A program made the translations under genes and the position numbers. 64,000 nt of DNA from the NCBI RefSeq assembly GCF_004331645.1, contig NZ_SJSK01000006.1, positions 1-64,000 of the forward strand. Direction: 5' to 3'. Position 1 is the first letter of the stretch. The number at the start of each line of letters is the position of its first letter. Shown one piece after another: positions 16,180-24,520 of the stretch. Under the pieces are notes generated by a model. The model was given only the letters and a program-made list of their open reading frames with translations, did no database searches and had not been told where the DNA came from. This DNA comes from Pedobacter frigiditerrae (GTDB taxonomy: Bacteria > Bacteroidota > Bacteroidia > Sphingobacteriales > Sphingobacteriaceae).

Positions 16180-17001
16180 TTATAGTCCGAATTGTTTTTT
16201 AAACCCATTAATAAAAGTATCATCGTCTTCAGTTGAACGCTTTTCTAAAAGAGCTACTGCGTCCGGTGTTGCAGGATAACGTAATTGATTGGAGCCATCG
16301 GTTGCAGCTTCATAAATTTTTTCGGCTACAACCCTGGGCGAAACACTATTTGCTCCAACATCTTCTATCATTTTCTTCAGGGTATTCATCAAGCCCTGAT
16401 ATTCTTCAATACTCTCGTCATTTTTAAAATCAAAAGAAGTGCCTGCGAAATTAGTTTCGGTAGCTCCAGGCTCGATAATTTTCACTTTTACACCAATTGT
16501 TTCCGCTTCAAAACTCAAACTTTCTGAAATACCTTCCACCGCAAATTTTGTTCCGTGGTATAATGCTCCGAAAGGAAAAGTAAACCGTCCACCCATAGAT
16601 GAAACGTTGATGATAATGCCATCTTTGTTTTTTCTGAAATGCGGTAGAACAGCTTTCGTAACATCTAATAACCCAATCACATTGGTATTGAACTGACGGA
16701 TGATACTTTCTCTGTCAAAAACCTCTAAAGGTCCATAAGCACCATATCCGGCATTGTTCACTAAAACATCAATTTTGCCGAAGCGTGCTATTCCTTCTTC
16801 TACCGTTTTCTGAATAGTTGCAGGAACCAGCACATCCAATTTGGCTACCCATATATTCTCCAAAGCCTTGAATTCAGATGCTTGTATTTTTTCCGGCTCC
16901 CGTACTGTTGCTATTACATTCCAGCCTTTTTCTGCAAAAAGTAACGCAGTCGCTTTACCGATGCCACTACTGCTTCCTGTTATTAAAATTGTTTTGTTCA
17001 T
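16180..17001 (-). CDS. Short-chain dehydrogenase/reductase (classical SDR)
   Basis: A 273-aa NAD(P)-dependent oxidoreductase. It has the glycine motif TGSSSGIG (8-15), NNAG (82-85), the catalytic Ser in INVSSMGG (134/135), and Tyr148/Lys152 in YHGTK. The 'SDR family, oxidoreductase' style with REPEK after strand 2 suggests NADP preference. Single gene with its own terminator. Related broken SDR sequences occur at 22557-22904 and 63212-63697. Substrate unknown. Confidence 0.94.
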   Translation of the reverse strand: MNKTILITGSSSGIGKATALLFAEKGWNVIATVREPEKIQASEFKALENIWVAKLDVLVPATIQKTVEEGIARFGKIDVLVNNAGYGAYGPLEVFDRESIIRQFNTNVIGLLDVTKAVLPHFRKNKDGIIINVSSMGGRFTFPFGALYHGTKFAVEGISESLSFEAETIGVKVKIIEPGATETNFAGTSFDFKNDESIEEYQGLMNTLKKMIEDVGANSVSPRVVAEKIYEAATDGSNQLRYPATPDAVALLEKRSTEDDDTFINGFKKQFGL

Positions 17002-17123
17002 ACAGTTTTATTTTAAAATTTAATTGTGGAGGTAAAGCTATAACAGTGGTTAAAATTTTCATTTTCTATACGGCTCAATTTTTATTTTCTATAAAGTTCA
17101 TTATGCTAATTTTTATGATGAAA

Positions 17124-17156
17124 AATGACCGTTCAAAAAAATTCTGAACGGTCATT
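17124..17156 (-). terminator. Terminator downstream of the quinone oxidoreductase
   Basis: A perfect 12-bp stem (AATGACCGTTCA 17124-17135 with TGAACGGTCATT 17145-17156) with a U-rich 3' side on the minus strand. It is 128 nt beyond the oxidoreductase stop. The adjoining 17157-17215 sequence resembles the tail region beside the SDR terminator. Confidence 0.85.
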
Positions 17157-17284
17157 AAAATTTTTGAATTTGCCTCATGTCTAATTAAACCTGGTAAAAC
17201 AGTTATAATTACAGGTAGAAATGATGCTAAGTTGAAGAAAGTTAAATAGTTACCCAATAAATCTCCTGTTTTTGAGATTTAAAA

Positions 17285-18292
17285 TCAAGGGATAACTACA
17301 ATTTTACCAAATTGTGTGTTGCTTTCTAAATATTTATGGGCTTCCACTATTTCAGACAAAGCAAATGTTTTATTTACTAGTGGTTTGAATGCACTATCTT
17401 CCACACCATTACTTACAAATGCGATTGCTTGAGGTAATTTTACAGGATCGGCAAGAATTTCCATAGCGTTATAACCTTTTATGGTAGGTGTTTTCATTAG
17501 CACCTGCATTGCAGGAAATACTGAGGGAGCAGAGCTCAAAATGCCATAAACATAAACTTTTCCATATTCGGCCACAGTAGAAACTAATTCACCGAATTTT
17601 TCTCCTGTTACAGGATCCAGGATAATGTTGGCACCTTTGCCATTTGAAATAGTGGCTATTTCATTTATTAAATTGTCTTCAGAGGTAACAACTACATACT
17701 TAGCACCTGCATTTATCAAGGCTTCTTTTTTACTAGCCGAAGTAGTCAAAGCTATTGAAATACCTCCCAAATAGTTAACAATTTGAATGGCAGCAAGGCC
17801 AGTGGCACTCGATGCTGCATTAATTACCACAATGTCACCTGCTTTCATTTTTGCAGAATCTACTAATATTCCATACATTGATAAGTAACTTGTCCATAAA
17901 GTAGCTGCTTCATTGAATGACAACTTTGCCGGATGCTTTTGCACGGCATAGGCCGGGACTATGATATAATCTCCATAAGTGGCATAATCATGCAGTGAAA
18001 ACGCTGGTATAATACTAACAACATCACCAGCGCTAAATTGGCCACTTGCATCATTGCCCACGGATTCCACAATGCCCGAAGCTTCATAACCAAGCATAGC
18101 TGGGAACTGTGGCGTCTCTATATACATTCCGTTCCGATACATTACATCAGCTCTGTTTAAACCAATGGCCTTAACTTCAATCAATATCTCGTGACTCTTA
18201 GGGATAGGCATTTCTACTGTTTCAAGTGTCAACACTTCCGCACTTCCGGTTTCTTTGAATTTTACAACCCTTACTGTTTTTTGACTGTTCAT
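17285..18292 (-). CDS. MDR-family NADPH:quinone oxidoreductase-like / alcohol dehydrogenase
   Basis: A 335-aa medium-chain dehydrogenase/reductase. The N-terminal GroES-like domain shows LNRADVMYRNGMY and GYEASGIVESVG, where the His of zinc ADHs (GHE) is Tyr, so catalytic zinc is unlikely and quinone oxidoreductase-type activity is favoured. The Rossmann domain has INAASSATGLAAIQIV near 157-172. It is divergent from the HxlR regulator with a 96-bp gap (to the ATG at 18389), the usual arrangement for HxlR-controlled stress reductases. Confidence 0.9.
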   Translation of the reverse strand: MNSQKTVRVVKFKETGSAEVLTLETVEMPIPKSHEILIEVKAIGLNRADVMYRNGMYIETPQFPAMLGYEASGIVESVGNDASGQFSAGDVVSIIPAFSLHDYATYGDYIIVPAYAVQKHPAKLSFNEAATLWTSYLSMYGILVDSAKMKAGDIVVINAASSATGLAAIQIVNYLGGISIALTTSASKKEALINAGAKYVVVTSEDNLINEIATISNGKGANIILDPVTGEKFGELVSTVAEYGKVYVYGILSSAPSVFPAMQVLMKTPTIKGYNAMEILADPVKLPQAIAFVSNGVEDSAFKPLVNKTFALSEIVEAHKYLESNTQFGKIVVIP

Positions 18293-18388
18293 TTTTTATT
18301 TTTTAAAATTATGAAGACAAAAGTAAAACAGCTTGCTTACTTTTACATCGTTAACAACAAAATGTGTTATACGCACAAAAAGGAAGTA

Positions 18389-18751
18389 ATGGAAAGAATT
18401 AAAGAAAACTCAACGAACAATCACAATAGAAAATTCTTAACAACATGTGATATGACTTATGCCATACAATTAATAGGTGGAAGGTGGAAACTATTGATAC
18501 TCACTCACCTGAGCAAGGGTAAATTACGTTTTGGTGAACTTAATAAGAAAATCCCACATATTACAGAACGCATGCTTACCCTTCAGTTGAAAGAAATGGC
18601 CGAAGACAACCTGATCACAAGAAAGGTATATGCAGAAGTACCTCCGAAAGTAGAGTATGAATTAACAGTTTTGGGAACGGAACTTATACCGGTATGTTTA
18701 CAATTGAGTGATTGGGGAACAAAGCATCGTGCAGCCACTTCAATTGGCTAA
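18389..18751 (+). CDS. HxlR-family winged-helix transcriptional regulator
   Basis: A 120-aa regulator. It contains the conserved Cys of the family in TTCDMTYAI, then LIGGRWKLLILTHLSKGKL, RFGELNKKIPHITERML and LKEMAEDNLITRKVY of the HxlR wHTH. The frame is open further upstream, but ATG 18389 is preceded by AGGAAG at good spacing and gives the normal family length; longer starts would run into the oxidoreductase start. It probably senses reactive electrophiles or quinones through Cys and controls the divergent oxidoreductase (inference). Confidence 0.92.
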   Translation: MERIKENSTNNHNRKFLTTCDMTYAIQLIGGRWKLLILTHLSKGKLRFGELNKKIPHITERMLTLQLKEMAEDNLITRKVYAEVPPKVEYELTVLGTELIPVCLQLSDWGTKHRAATSIG

Positions 18752-18802
18752 ATTTAGACAGCACTACCGCTTCTACAGCTATAACGAATCAATTTCAATA
18801 GG

Positions 18803-19549
18803 CTATCCAAAAAAAATGTTCTTAAAACTTTTCCGTTCTTTCGTTGCAACATTTATTACATCAAATCTTTTAATTGTATTAAACGACCCCATATCTGAAT
18901 CACTATTTATCAAAACTGCACCTACTAATATTACATACTTGCAGTTATAACTCGTTTTTTCAACCAACGTGTTTATTCTTTCGTCAATTGCTTCGTAAAT
19001 AACTTCTGTGGCCTCTAATATTGGTGTCTGAGCATTTAAAATCCTTTCCTTTTGCTTAAACAAAATTTGTTCGATGGTATTCATTTGATAATCCATATCA
19101 GTAATATTCCCTTCAGTTATTGTCCCGTCTATTAGTTTAGCCAAGGCTCCTTTTGCAGCCCCACAACAGCCACTGTTTTTACTTTGTCCAAATCGTTGTA
19201 TTTCTCCAATGTCCCCTGACTTAGTAATGCCAATATGTGGACCATAGTAAATGTAAACAGCACCATTATCTGGTACGTGACTGGCAAATGCTCCCATACC
19301 GGTTAAACCTGTAAACGGAAAGCCGTTTAATCCGCCCATTTTAAAAGGCCCTAAAAATTCCTGTGCTCTTGCAGGGTACTGAATGCTATTTACATCGTCA
19401 CTGCAAACACTATCTGCTACCATTATCTGGTTAGGTTCAAGCTCTAAGTTATTCTCCACAAAATCAATCAGTATATTTACACTATCAATAGTTGTTAGTG
19501 CATTGGGATACCATTTTCTAATGATTGCTAATTTTTGTTTTTTAAGCAT
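18803..19549 (-). CDS. LCIB/LCIC-like (theta-class) carbonic anhydrase domain protein
   Basis: About 248 aa from ATG 19549. The frame is open to 19627, but that start would overlap the bestrophin gene. The central block matches the LCIB C-terminal family: SVCSDDVNS (Cys49, Asp51), GPFKMGGLNGFPFTGLTGMG, ASHVPDNG (His91), GPHIGITKSGDIG and NSGCCGAAKG (Cys128/129). In algal LCIB-type enzymes a Cys-His-Cys set with an Asp binds zinc, and all are present here, so activity in CO2/bicarbonate interconversion is plausible. It is the last gene of a five-gene operon, directly after a bestrophin-type anion channel. Not experimentally supported in this lineage as far as I can tell. Confidence 0.8.
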   Translation of the reverse strand: MLKKQKLAIIRKWYPNALTTIDSVNILIDFVENNLELEPNQIMVADSVCSDDVNSIQYPARAQEFLGPFKMGGLNGFPFTGLTGMGAFASHVPDNGAVYIYYGPHIGITKSGDIGEIQRFGQSKNSGCCGAAKGALAKLIDGTITEGNITDMDYQMNTIEQILFKQKERILNAQTPILEATEVIYEAIDERINTLVEKTSYNCKYVILVGAVLINSDSDMGSFNTIKRFDVINVATKERKSFKNIFFG

Positions 19550-19610
19550 ATATTTTTTTTTAAAAGAAGGCATAATACACCGTGGTTGTAAGTTTACAAG
19601 TCTTTTTACC

Positions 19611-20645
19611 TTACAACAAAACACCATTATTACTTGAAATGGGTTGAGGCAATTCTTTTTCTCCCAGCATTTCTAACAAATCAATTTCAATGGTTCGGCT
19701 CAATGATAGCATTGGAATGTCATTCGCCATTCCCTGAAAAGGGTTTTCGGTATAATCCCCAATAAGCTCCATCATTACATACACATAACCAATGAGTGCC
19801 GTTATAGGAATGGACAGCCAAATGCCCCAGCTTCCTACTTTCATCAATTCGGGAATTAGGCTGAAAGGCATTAGTAAAAGAAAAATTCCGATAAAATACT
19901 GGCTCATACTTGCATACTGCCTTGGCAACGGAAATTTTTTAATCCGCTCCACAGCTCCCTGATTTTCATAAAAAGAATACAGAATTTTTTGCAATTCAAT
20001 ATGACGAAAATCATCAATGGTATAGTCGCTCCTTAATTCAACTAAGTCTTTTCCCTGATAATCGATAATCTGTGTAGCGGGGGTTTTATAACTGATTAAT
20101 TTTTTATACTCATTTTCAGGCAGGTAGCGTTTTAATGCGTTTGAGGTAATATCATCATCTAGAAGCCCCACACCGTCATTTCTTTGATATTTTTTTGCGG
20201 TTTTCCCAATTGTCCCTCTTTGTGCAGCGTGTTCCCAAGGTGCAACCTGCAATAGTTGGTTTCTAAGGGCATATACCCATCCGATATGCCGGTACAGTAA
20301 TCGCTTTTTGATGGCCTGTAAATCTTCTTCCGAAATTTTTTCTTTACGAAACAGGTTGCTTACAAAATTATTTACATAACTGCCCCAAGCCCGACTATTA
20401 TTTACAATAGCTCCCCAAACTTTTCGTGCCTCCCACATTCTATCATAAGCCGCATTATTTTTAAAGCCCACATAAAATGCTACCGCAGTACCTATTACAG
20501 AAACAGGCAGCCAAGGGATATAAAAATCAATCAGCCCAAATTTATACAAAAGGGTAATAGCTGTGGCTCCCAAAAGAAGCCAAGCTATATGGTGTGCCGA
20601 CCATTTCCATAATTTCCGAAAATCAATACTTCTTTGTACTATCAT
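19611..20645 (-). CDS. Bestrophin-family anion channel
   Basis: A 344-aa membrane protein of the bestrophin/RFP-TM family. It opens with MIVQRSIDFRKLWKWS and two hydrophobic helices (WLLLGATAITLLYKFGL, PVSVIGTAVAFYVGFKNNAA), followed by YDRMWEARKVWGAIVNNSR, the conserved pore and gating region. Two later helices lie near residues 240-290 (QYFIGIFLLLMPFSLIPEL, WLSIPITALIGYVYVMME). Bestrophins are pentameric channels, and some algal ones conduct bicarbonate. It is 21 nt after the SnoaL-like gene and 61 nt before the LCIB-like gene, so the two probably form a functional pair. Confidence 0.92.
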   Translation of the reverse strand: MIVQRSIDFRKLWKWSAHHIAWLLLGATAITLLYKFGLIDFYIPWLPVSVIGTAVAFYVGFKNNAAYDRMWEARKVWGAIVNNSRAWGSYVNNFVSNLFRKEKISEEDLQAIKKRLLYRHIGWVYALRNQLLQVAPWEHAAQRGTIGKTAKKYQRNDGVGLLDDDITSNALKRYLPENEYKKLISYKTPATQIIDYQGKDLVELRSDYTIDDFRHIELQKILYSFYENQGAVERIKKFPLPRQYASMSQYFIGIFLLLMPFSLIPELMKVGSWGIWLSIPITALIGYVYVMMELIGDYTENPFQGMANDIPMLSLSRTIEIDLLEMLGEKELPQPISSNNGVLL

Positions 20646-20666
20646 TTTTTATAATAGTTAAAGTGT

Positions 20667-21113
20667 TTATCTATTCTCAATCCAATCAACCAGCAATTTG
20701 CGTTCTGCAAAAAGCCATTTATCATTTTGTTTTACATAGCTGTCTTGGTAACGAATAGCAGCTACCATCAGTTTTTGCTTACCATCTTCTATGGTTAAAT
20801 GATGTGCCATACAATAAGCGATGCCCGTTGCTTTATCGCCATTCAGTTTTACAGTGCTTTGCCCATTGAAGTGCATCGTTGTGTTGTATGTGTTCAGGTT
20901 ATCAAAGACAGGAAACAAATCTGCCCTGCTGCTAACAACTTGCGATGGCGTTTCTGATTTTGGGTCGTAATACACCTCGAAATTGGTGTCTTCGGTAAAC
21001 AATGCCATTTGCCCTTGTGCATCCCTTGTATCTGCACAATAGGCATAACTGTCCACTAATTCGCGAATAGCTAAGCGGTCTTGCGCTTCCTTAATTTTTT
21101 GTTCGTAGTTCAT
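20667..21113 (-). CDS. SnoaL-like / NTF2-fold protein
   Basis: A 148-aa cone-fold protein. RLAIRELVDSYAYCADTRD and the following FTEDTNFEVYY are the standard opening of SnoaL-like polyketide cyclase/ring-hydroxylating-beta relatives, and the C-terminus WLFAERKLLVDWI closes the sheet. Members are small-molecule isomerases or ligand binders. It is 6 nt after the AraC stop and upstream of bestrophin, within the same operon. Its role there is unknown. Confidence 0.85.
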   Translation of the reverse strand: MNYEQKIKEAQDRLAIRELVDSYAYCADTRDAQGQMALFTEDTNFEVYYDPKSETPSQVVSSRADLFPVFDNLNTYNTTMHFNGQSTVKLNGDKATGIAYCMAHHLTIEDGKQKLMVAAIRYQDSYVKQNDKWLFAERKLLVDWIENR

Positions 21114-21119
21114 TTTTTT

Positions 21120-21950
21120 TTATTGATTAATTATTAAACTTTCTGCGGGTGTAACTCCGTATTTCTTCTTGAATGAAGTGTAGAAGTGTGATAAATTTTC
21201 AAAGCCCAAATCCAAATAAATATTTGAAGGCTTTTTGTTTTTTTGATGAATAAGATAATGGGCTTCTTCAAGGCGTTTTTCTTTAAGCCATTTTGCAGGT
21301 GGAACTTTAAATGATTTTACAAAATCTCTTTTAAATGCTGCCAAACTTCTCCCTGTGAGTTTTGCAAAATTTTCTATCGGTGCATTGTAATGATAGTTTT
21401 GTAACATATATTTTTCGATGTCTATTTTATACGGCTCTGAAAAATCAAATAGAAAAGTGGAGAGAGAAGGGTTTTGACGTTGCAGCAATTCTATGCTTTC
21501 ATTGGTTTTAATACCTGCCAATTTTTTGCTTATTTTTTGAGATTGCTCTACATAGGGTAATAGTGATTGAAAATAACTTTTCAGCAATGTATCAGGTTTT
21601 AGCAAAAGATTTTTTTCTCCCGTATAATTTTTGCTTTCGTGGATGGAGTTGTCCTCTGCATATTGCTGCAAAGCTGTAGTTGTTATGATTACAGAAATGA
21701 CTTTATATTCTTTATCCTTAGCAGGGATTTTTAACGTTTTTACAAGTTGATTTTTCCTGGTTAAAAGAATTTGATTTTCTTTGAGTATCAACAAACCATT
21801 TTGATGTTGGATACGTGTTTCACCGGAAATTTGAAAAGACAAAACGTGATGTGGCACAAATTGTTCGTTGCCGCGTTGCTGGTCAAAAGTACAGGAATAC
21901 ACAAAACTGTCTTCCAAAACCCGTGTCACAGGTATTATGCTTTTGTTCAT
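21120..21950 (-). CDS. AraC-family transcriptional regulator
   Basis: A 276-aa regulator. It has an N-terminal cupin-like half (FVPHHVLSFQISGETRIQHQ, LILKENQILLTRKNQLVKT) and a C-terminal double HTH (TGRSLAAFKRDFVKSFKVPP, YLDLGFENLSHFYTSFKKKY). The architecture is that of Bacteroidota AraC sensors. It overlaps the upstream membrane-protein gene by 4 nt (ATGA) and precedes the SnoaL, bestrophin and LCIB-like genes, so it probably regulates its own operon. Confidence 0.93.
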   Translation of the reverse strand: MNKSIIPVTRVLEDSFVYSCTFDQQRGNEQFVPHHVLSFQISGETRIQHQNGLLILKENQILLTRKNQLVKTLKIPAKDKEYKVISVIITTTALQQYAEDNSIHESKNYTGEKNLLLKPDTLLKSYFQSLLPYVEQSQKISKKLAGIKTNESIELLQRQNPSLSTFLFDFSEPYKIDIEKYMLQNYHYNAPIENFAKLTGRSLAAFKRDFVKSFKVPPAKWLKEKRLEEAHYLIHQKNKKPSNIYLDLGFENLSHFYTSFKKKYGVTPAESLIINQ

Positions 21951-22444
21951 TTTATTAATGCTATTAATTGTTGATGATATACCGTGTTTCTTGCATTGGT
22001 ATTGCTATCAATAAACATCAATATAGTCATTAGTGCAATAGTGGTAATGCCAATGGCCCTCCACAAAGGCGTATTTACAAAAAAAATCAGCAATACTGCC
22101 ACAAGAATAATAAGGGGAAGCACTTTAAAGACGAGTGTAAAGTCATTTTGAGATTTTGCTGTACGTTCTGTTTCCGCTTGCACAAATGCTTTCGCATCGG
22201 TAGTATAAGCTGTTTCAAATTGTGCAATCCTTGGCTTGTTGGCAAAATATAAACCTGCTGCGACTGCAACGATTAATACACCTGCAACCAACATTGGCCA
22301 AATAAAAGCCTTTGCCATAGAGGTTTTGCCCAATTGCCAAAAGCCAAAAGCCGCCAAGAAAAACAGCAAACTAAGCAGTAAAGTTATTTTGGAGGAAAAC
22401 ACCTCGGCTCTTGCCCAATCGGTACTTAATTTTAAAATGTCCAT
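21947..22444 (-). CDS. Membrane protein of unknown function, about 165 aa
   Basis: From ATG 22444 the protein begins MDILKLSTDWARAEVFSSK, followed by four hydrophobic helices: two in tandem (ITLLLSLLFFLAAFGFWQLG; IWPMLVAGVLIVAVAAGLYF) and two near the C-terminus (VLPLIILVAVLLIFFV; GITTIALMTILMFID). Between them is an acidic/polar loop rich in Glu, Thr and Ala. I do not recognise the family by name. The frame is open to 22516, but the upstream extension looks non-coding. First gene of the AraC-SnoaL-bestrophin-LCIB operon. Confidence 0.8.
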   Translation of the reverse strand: MDILKLSTDWARAEVFSSKITLLLSLLFFLAAFGFWQLGKTSMAKAFIWPMLVAGVLIVAVAAGLYFANKPRIAQFETAYTTDAKAFVQAETERTAKSQNDFTLVFKVLPLIILVAVLLIFFVNTPLWRAIGITTIALMTILMFIDSNTNARNTVYHQQLIALIK

Positions 22445-22556
22445 TTGTAGTAAATTGATAGTGCAAAGATGTACATTTTCTAAGAGAACGTATTTTCTGT
22501 AAGGCTCAAATTTCATTTGCTGTGGGGCTCATTCTGTAAATTGTAATTAATTTTTT

Positions 22557-22904
22557 TTGCTTATTGGAGGCAGTTCAGGTATTGGTTTGGCAACAGCAAA
22601 ATTAGTTGCTTCAAAAGGTGGTCGTGTAATTATTGCATTGAGTATTCAACAGCGTATAGACGGAGTCTTGCAAGAAATAGCAACCGAAAGTGTTGGATAC
22701 GCCATAGATGTAACAAATGAAATATAGGTAAAAGCCGTCGCAAAATATGCTGCTCCATTTATCAACACTACAGGTTCTGTTGTCCTGTCCAGTGGTATTG
22801 CAAGCAATAGACCTAACAAGGAATTGGCACCAATACGAGTGAATATTGTTTCTCTCGTAGCGGTAAAAACACAACTATGGGATGAGATGTCAGAAAGATC
22901 TTGA
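22557..22904 (+). pseudogene. Broken SDR oxidoreductase
   Basis: One frame reads LIGGSSGIGLATAKLVASKG, then an in-frame TAG after YAIDVTNEI. It resumes with PFINTTGSVVLSSGIASNRP, then jumps to ELAPIRVNIVSLVAVKTQLW. The start codon and the Tyr-xxx-Lys segment are missing, so an internal deletion has removed the active site, and the gene also has a nonsense codon. Clearly non-functional. It is divergent from the AraC/bestrophin operon. Confidence 0.85.
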
Positions 22905-23035
22905 AGCTACTTAAAAGTTAAATTGGTTTCTGAATAAAACATATATACACAAAAGTATTTCCGTCAATATCAGCTAAAATCTAGAAGACCTGATTTCGGT
23001 TACAATTAAGAATCTTTCAAATGAAAAAGAAGATC

Positions 23036-23126
23036 ATTGAATTATTCCAAATCATCTACATCAATTTTTGAAATTCTAGTAAGGTCGTCAAACAAATTTC
23101 TAGAAAAGTACACAGTCTCGGGAGCT
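23036..23126. repeat. 91-bp repeat, copy B
   Basis: Second copy of the element at 14192-14282, same orientation, ungapped, roughly 82% identical by hand count. The minus-strand frame reads APETVYFSRNLFDDLTR and ends at the same TAA, but is preceded by an in-frame TGA and has no ATG. It is followed by an intrinsic terminator 16 nt later. Confidence 0.85.
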
Positions 23127-23142
23127 CACAACCAGTAGGTTA

Positions 23143-23171
23143 GCCCCACTCCGTCCGAGTGGGGCTTTTTT
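23143..23171 (+). terminator. Intrinsic terminator after repeat copy B
   Basis: GCCCCACT (23143-23150) pairs with AGTGGGGC (23158-23165), with an extra C-G closing pair, followed by TTTTTT. Confidence 0.88.
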
Positions 23172-23822
23172 ATTTCTATAGATTGTATGTTATTCTATAT
23201 CTTTTTTGTTTAGAAAAATATTTAATCTCCTGATTAAGGCTTGACGCCAATAACTTTTTTACACAACTTTTGAAGCGGAACAATATATCTCACATCAATA
23301 TTTTATAGGCAAATACTTGTGATGATTATTGCAGTTTACACAGCTTAGGTATTAAGCTAATAATATATTAATTGTAGTTGTAATGCACTTGTGTTCAGCG
23401 AATATTCAGTCAATGGATTGTGTTTTTAAGCTAAAGAGAGGGTTTGGTGACATAGTGCATTGGCAAAGGATGCAATACGTTGTGTCCTTTCTAGAACTTA
23501 GGATACAGAAATTTTTATTTCCGCTTATTTTTTCAAAATTTAAGGAAATATCAAGGGCTTTCATTTTATGCATAAACAGCAGCATTCGTTCATCCGCAGA
23601 GTTTGCAACCAAAAAACATACCTAATTCTTTCAAACAATAGCAGTCTTAAGTCAGGATTTCAGAAAGTGGCACAAAAATTCAATTGCAATCCCCTGCAAA
23701 ATCTTAAGTGCTTTATTGAATGAAAGAATTTATAAAAAATAGGATAAAATATTATTAAATCCTAGAAATCGTCCTCCTCTTGTAACTGGGACTTATTGCT
23801 TAGTAAATCGTTTTACAAAGTA
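23172..23822. other. Gene-poor region before PUL 1
   Basis: About 650 bp, AT-rich, with only short overlapping frames on both strands (about 23383-23625) that show no codon bias or protein-like composition. No repeat, RNA gene or mobile-element end is recognised apart from the promoter that follows. Confidence 0.6.
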
Positions 23823-23853
23823 TTTGCATGGCATTTTTATTTGTATATATTTG
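23823..23853 (+). promoter_or_regulatory. Bacteroidota sigma-A promoter of the ECF sigma gene
   Basis: TTTG (23823-23826), 19-nt spacer, TATATTTG (23846-23853): an exact match to the TTTG-N19-TAnnTTTG consensus, 17 nt before the ATG. Confidence 0.65.
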
Positions 23854-23870
23854 TTTAACGCTAACCAAAT

Positions 23871-24443
23871 ATGCAACTAAGTGATCATATAAGTGATGAA
23901 GAATTGTTTGTTCTGTTGCAAAAGGGCAGTCATGTTGCCTATGCAGAAATTTACAAAAGATATAGTCGCTTGTTGTATCTACATGCCTATAAAAAAACTG
24001 GAGAAAGAGAGCTAGCGAGAGATTTTACCCAAGATTTATTTACTGCACTTTGGCTCAAAAGGGAAGAGATCAATATTAAAACCTTACTTTCTGCTTATTT
24101 ATATACCTCTTTAAGGAATCGTATTTTGGATTACTTTTCTCGAAAGAAATTAGAATCAAATTATATCAATTTTCTCGAATGTTATGAGGCCGAAAAAAAT
24201 GACCTGACAGATCATTTAATTAGGCACAAACAATTGATGGAAATGATAGCAGAAGAAATTAGCGCACTTCCTTCAAAAATGCGCCAAGTATTTGAATTGA
24301 GTAGAAATGAACACTTGAGCCATAAAGAAATTGCCACACAATTGGAGATCTCAGAGCAAACTGTTCGTAAACAAATTCAAAACGCCTTAAAAATAATGCG
24401 TCCCAAGCTAAGTATAATGCTGATTTTCTATTTTTTAAGTTAA
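23871..24443 (+). CDS. ECF sigma factor (PUL-associated, FecI-like)
   Basis: A 190-aa ECF sigma of the Bacteroidota RNA polymerase sigma-70 family. Region 2 is AYAEIYKRYSRLLYLHAYK...DFTQDLFTALW with LRNRILDYFSRKK; region 4 is LPSKMRQVFELSRNEHLSHKEIA with SEQTVRKQIQNALK. A hydrophobic C-terminal tail (IMLIFYFL) is typical of this subgroup. It is followed 77 nt later by its FecR anti-sigma and then by an STN-bearing SusC, the standard trans-envelope signalling trio that switches on the PUL when the SusC substrate is bound. Confidence 0.95.
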   Translation: MQLSDHISDEELFVLLQKGSHVAYAEIYKRYSRLLYLHAYKKTGERELARDFTQDLFTALWLKREEINIKTLLSAYLYTSLRNRILDYFSRKKLESNYINFLECYEAEKNDLTDHLIRHKQLMEMIAEEISALPSKMRQVFELSRNEHLSHKEIATQLEISEQTVRKQIQNALKIMRPKLSIMLIFYFLS

Positions 24444-24520
24444 AATTTAAAAAATCTACCCCATACCTTCTAGTTGTTCGTCTACTGTTGTGATAAGGAT
24501 AATTAATCATCCTTAAATAC

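Noticed and set aside
18191..18388. N-terminal extension of the HxlR frame
   Set aside because: It overlaps the divergent oxidoreductase gene and its promoter; ATG 18389 has a good ribosome-binding site and gives normal length.
19550..19627. N-terminal extension of the LCIB-like frame
   Set aside because: It would overlap the bestrophin gene and adds basic sequence unlike the family; ATG 19549 is preferred.
23383..23625. Opposed short frames (plus 80 and minus 68 codons)
   Set aside because: They overlap each other completely, lack protein-like composition and have no ribosome-binding signal.
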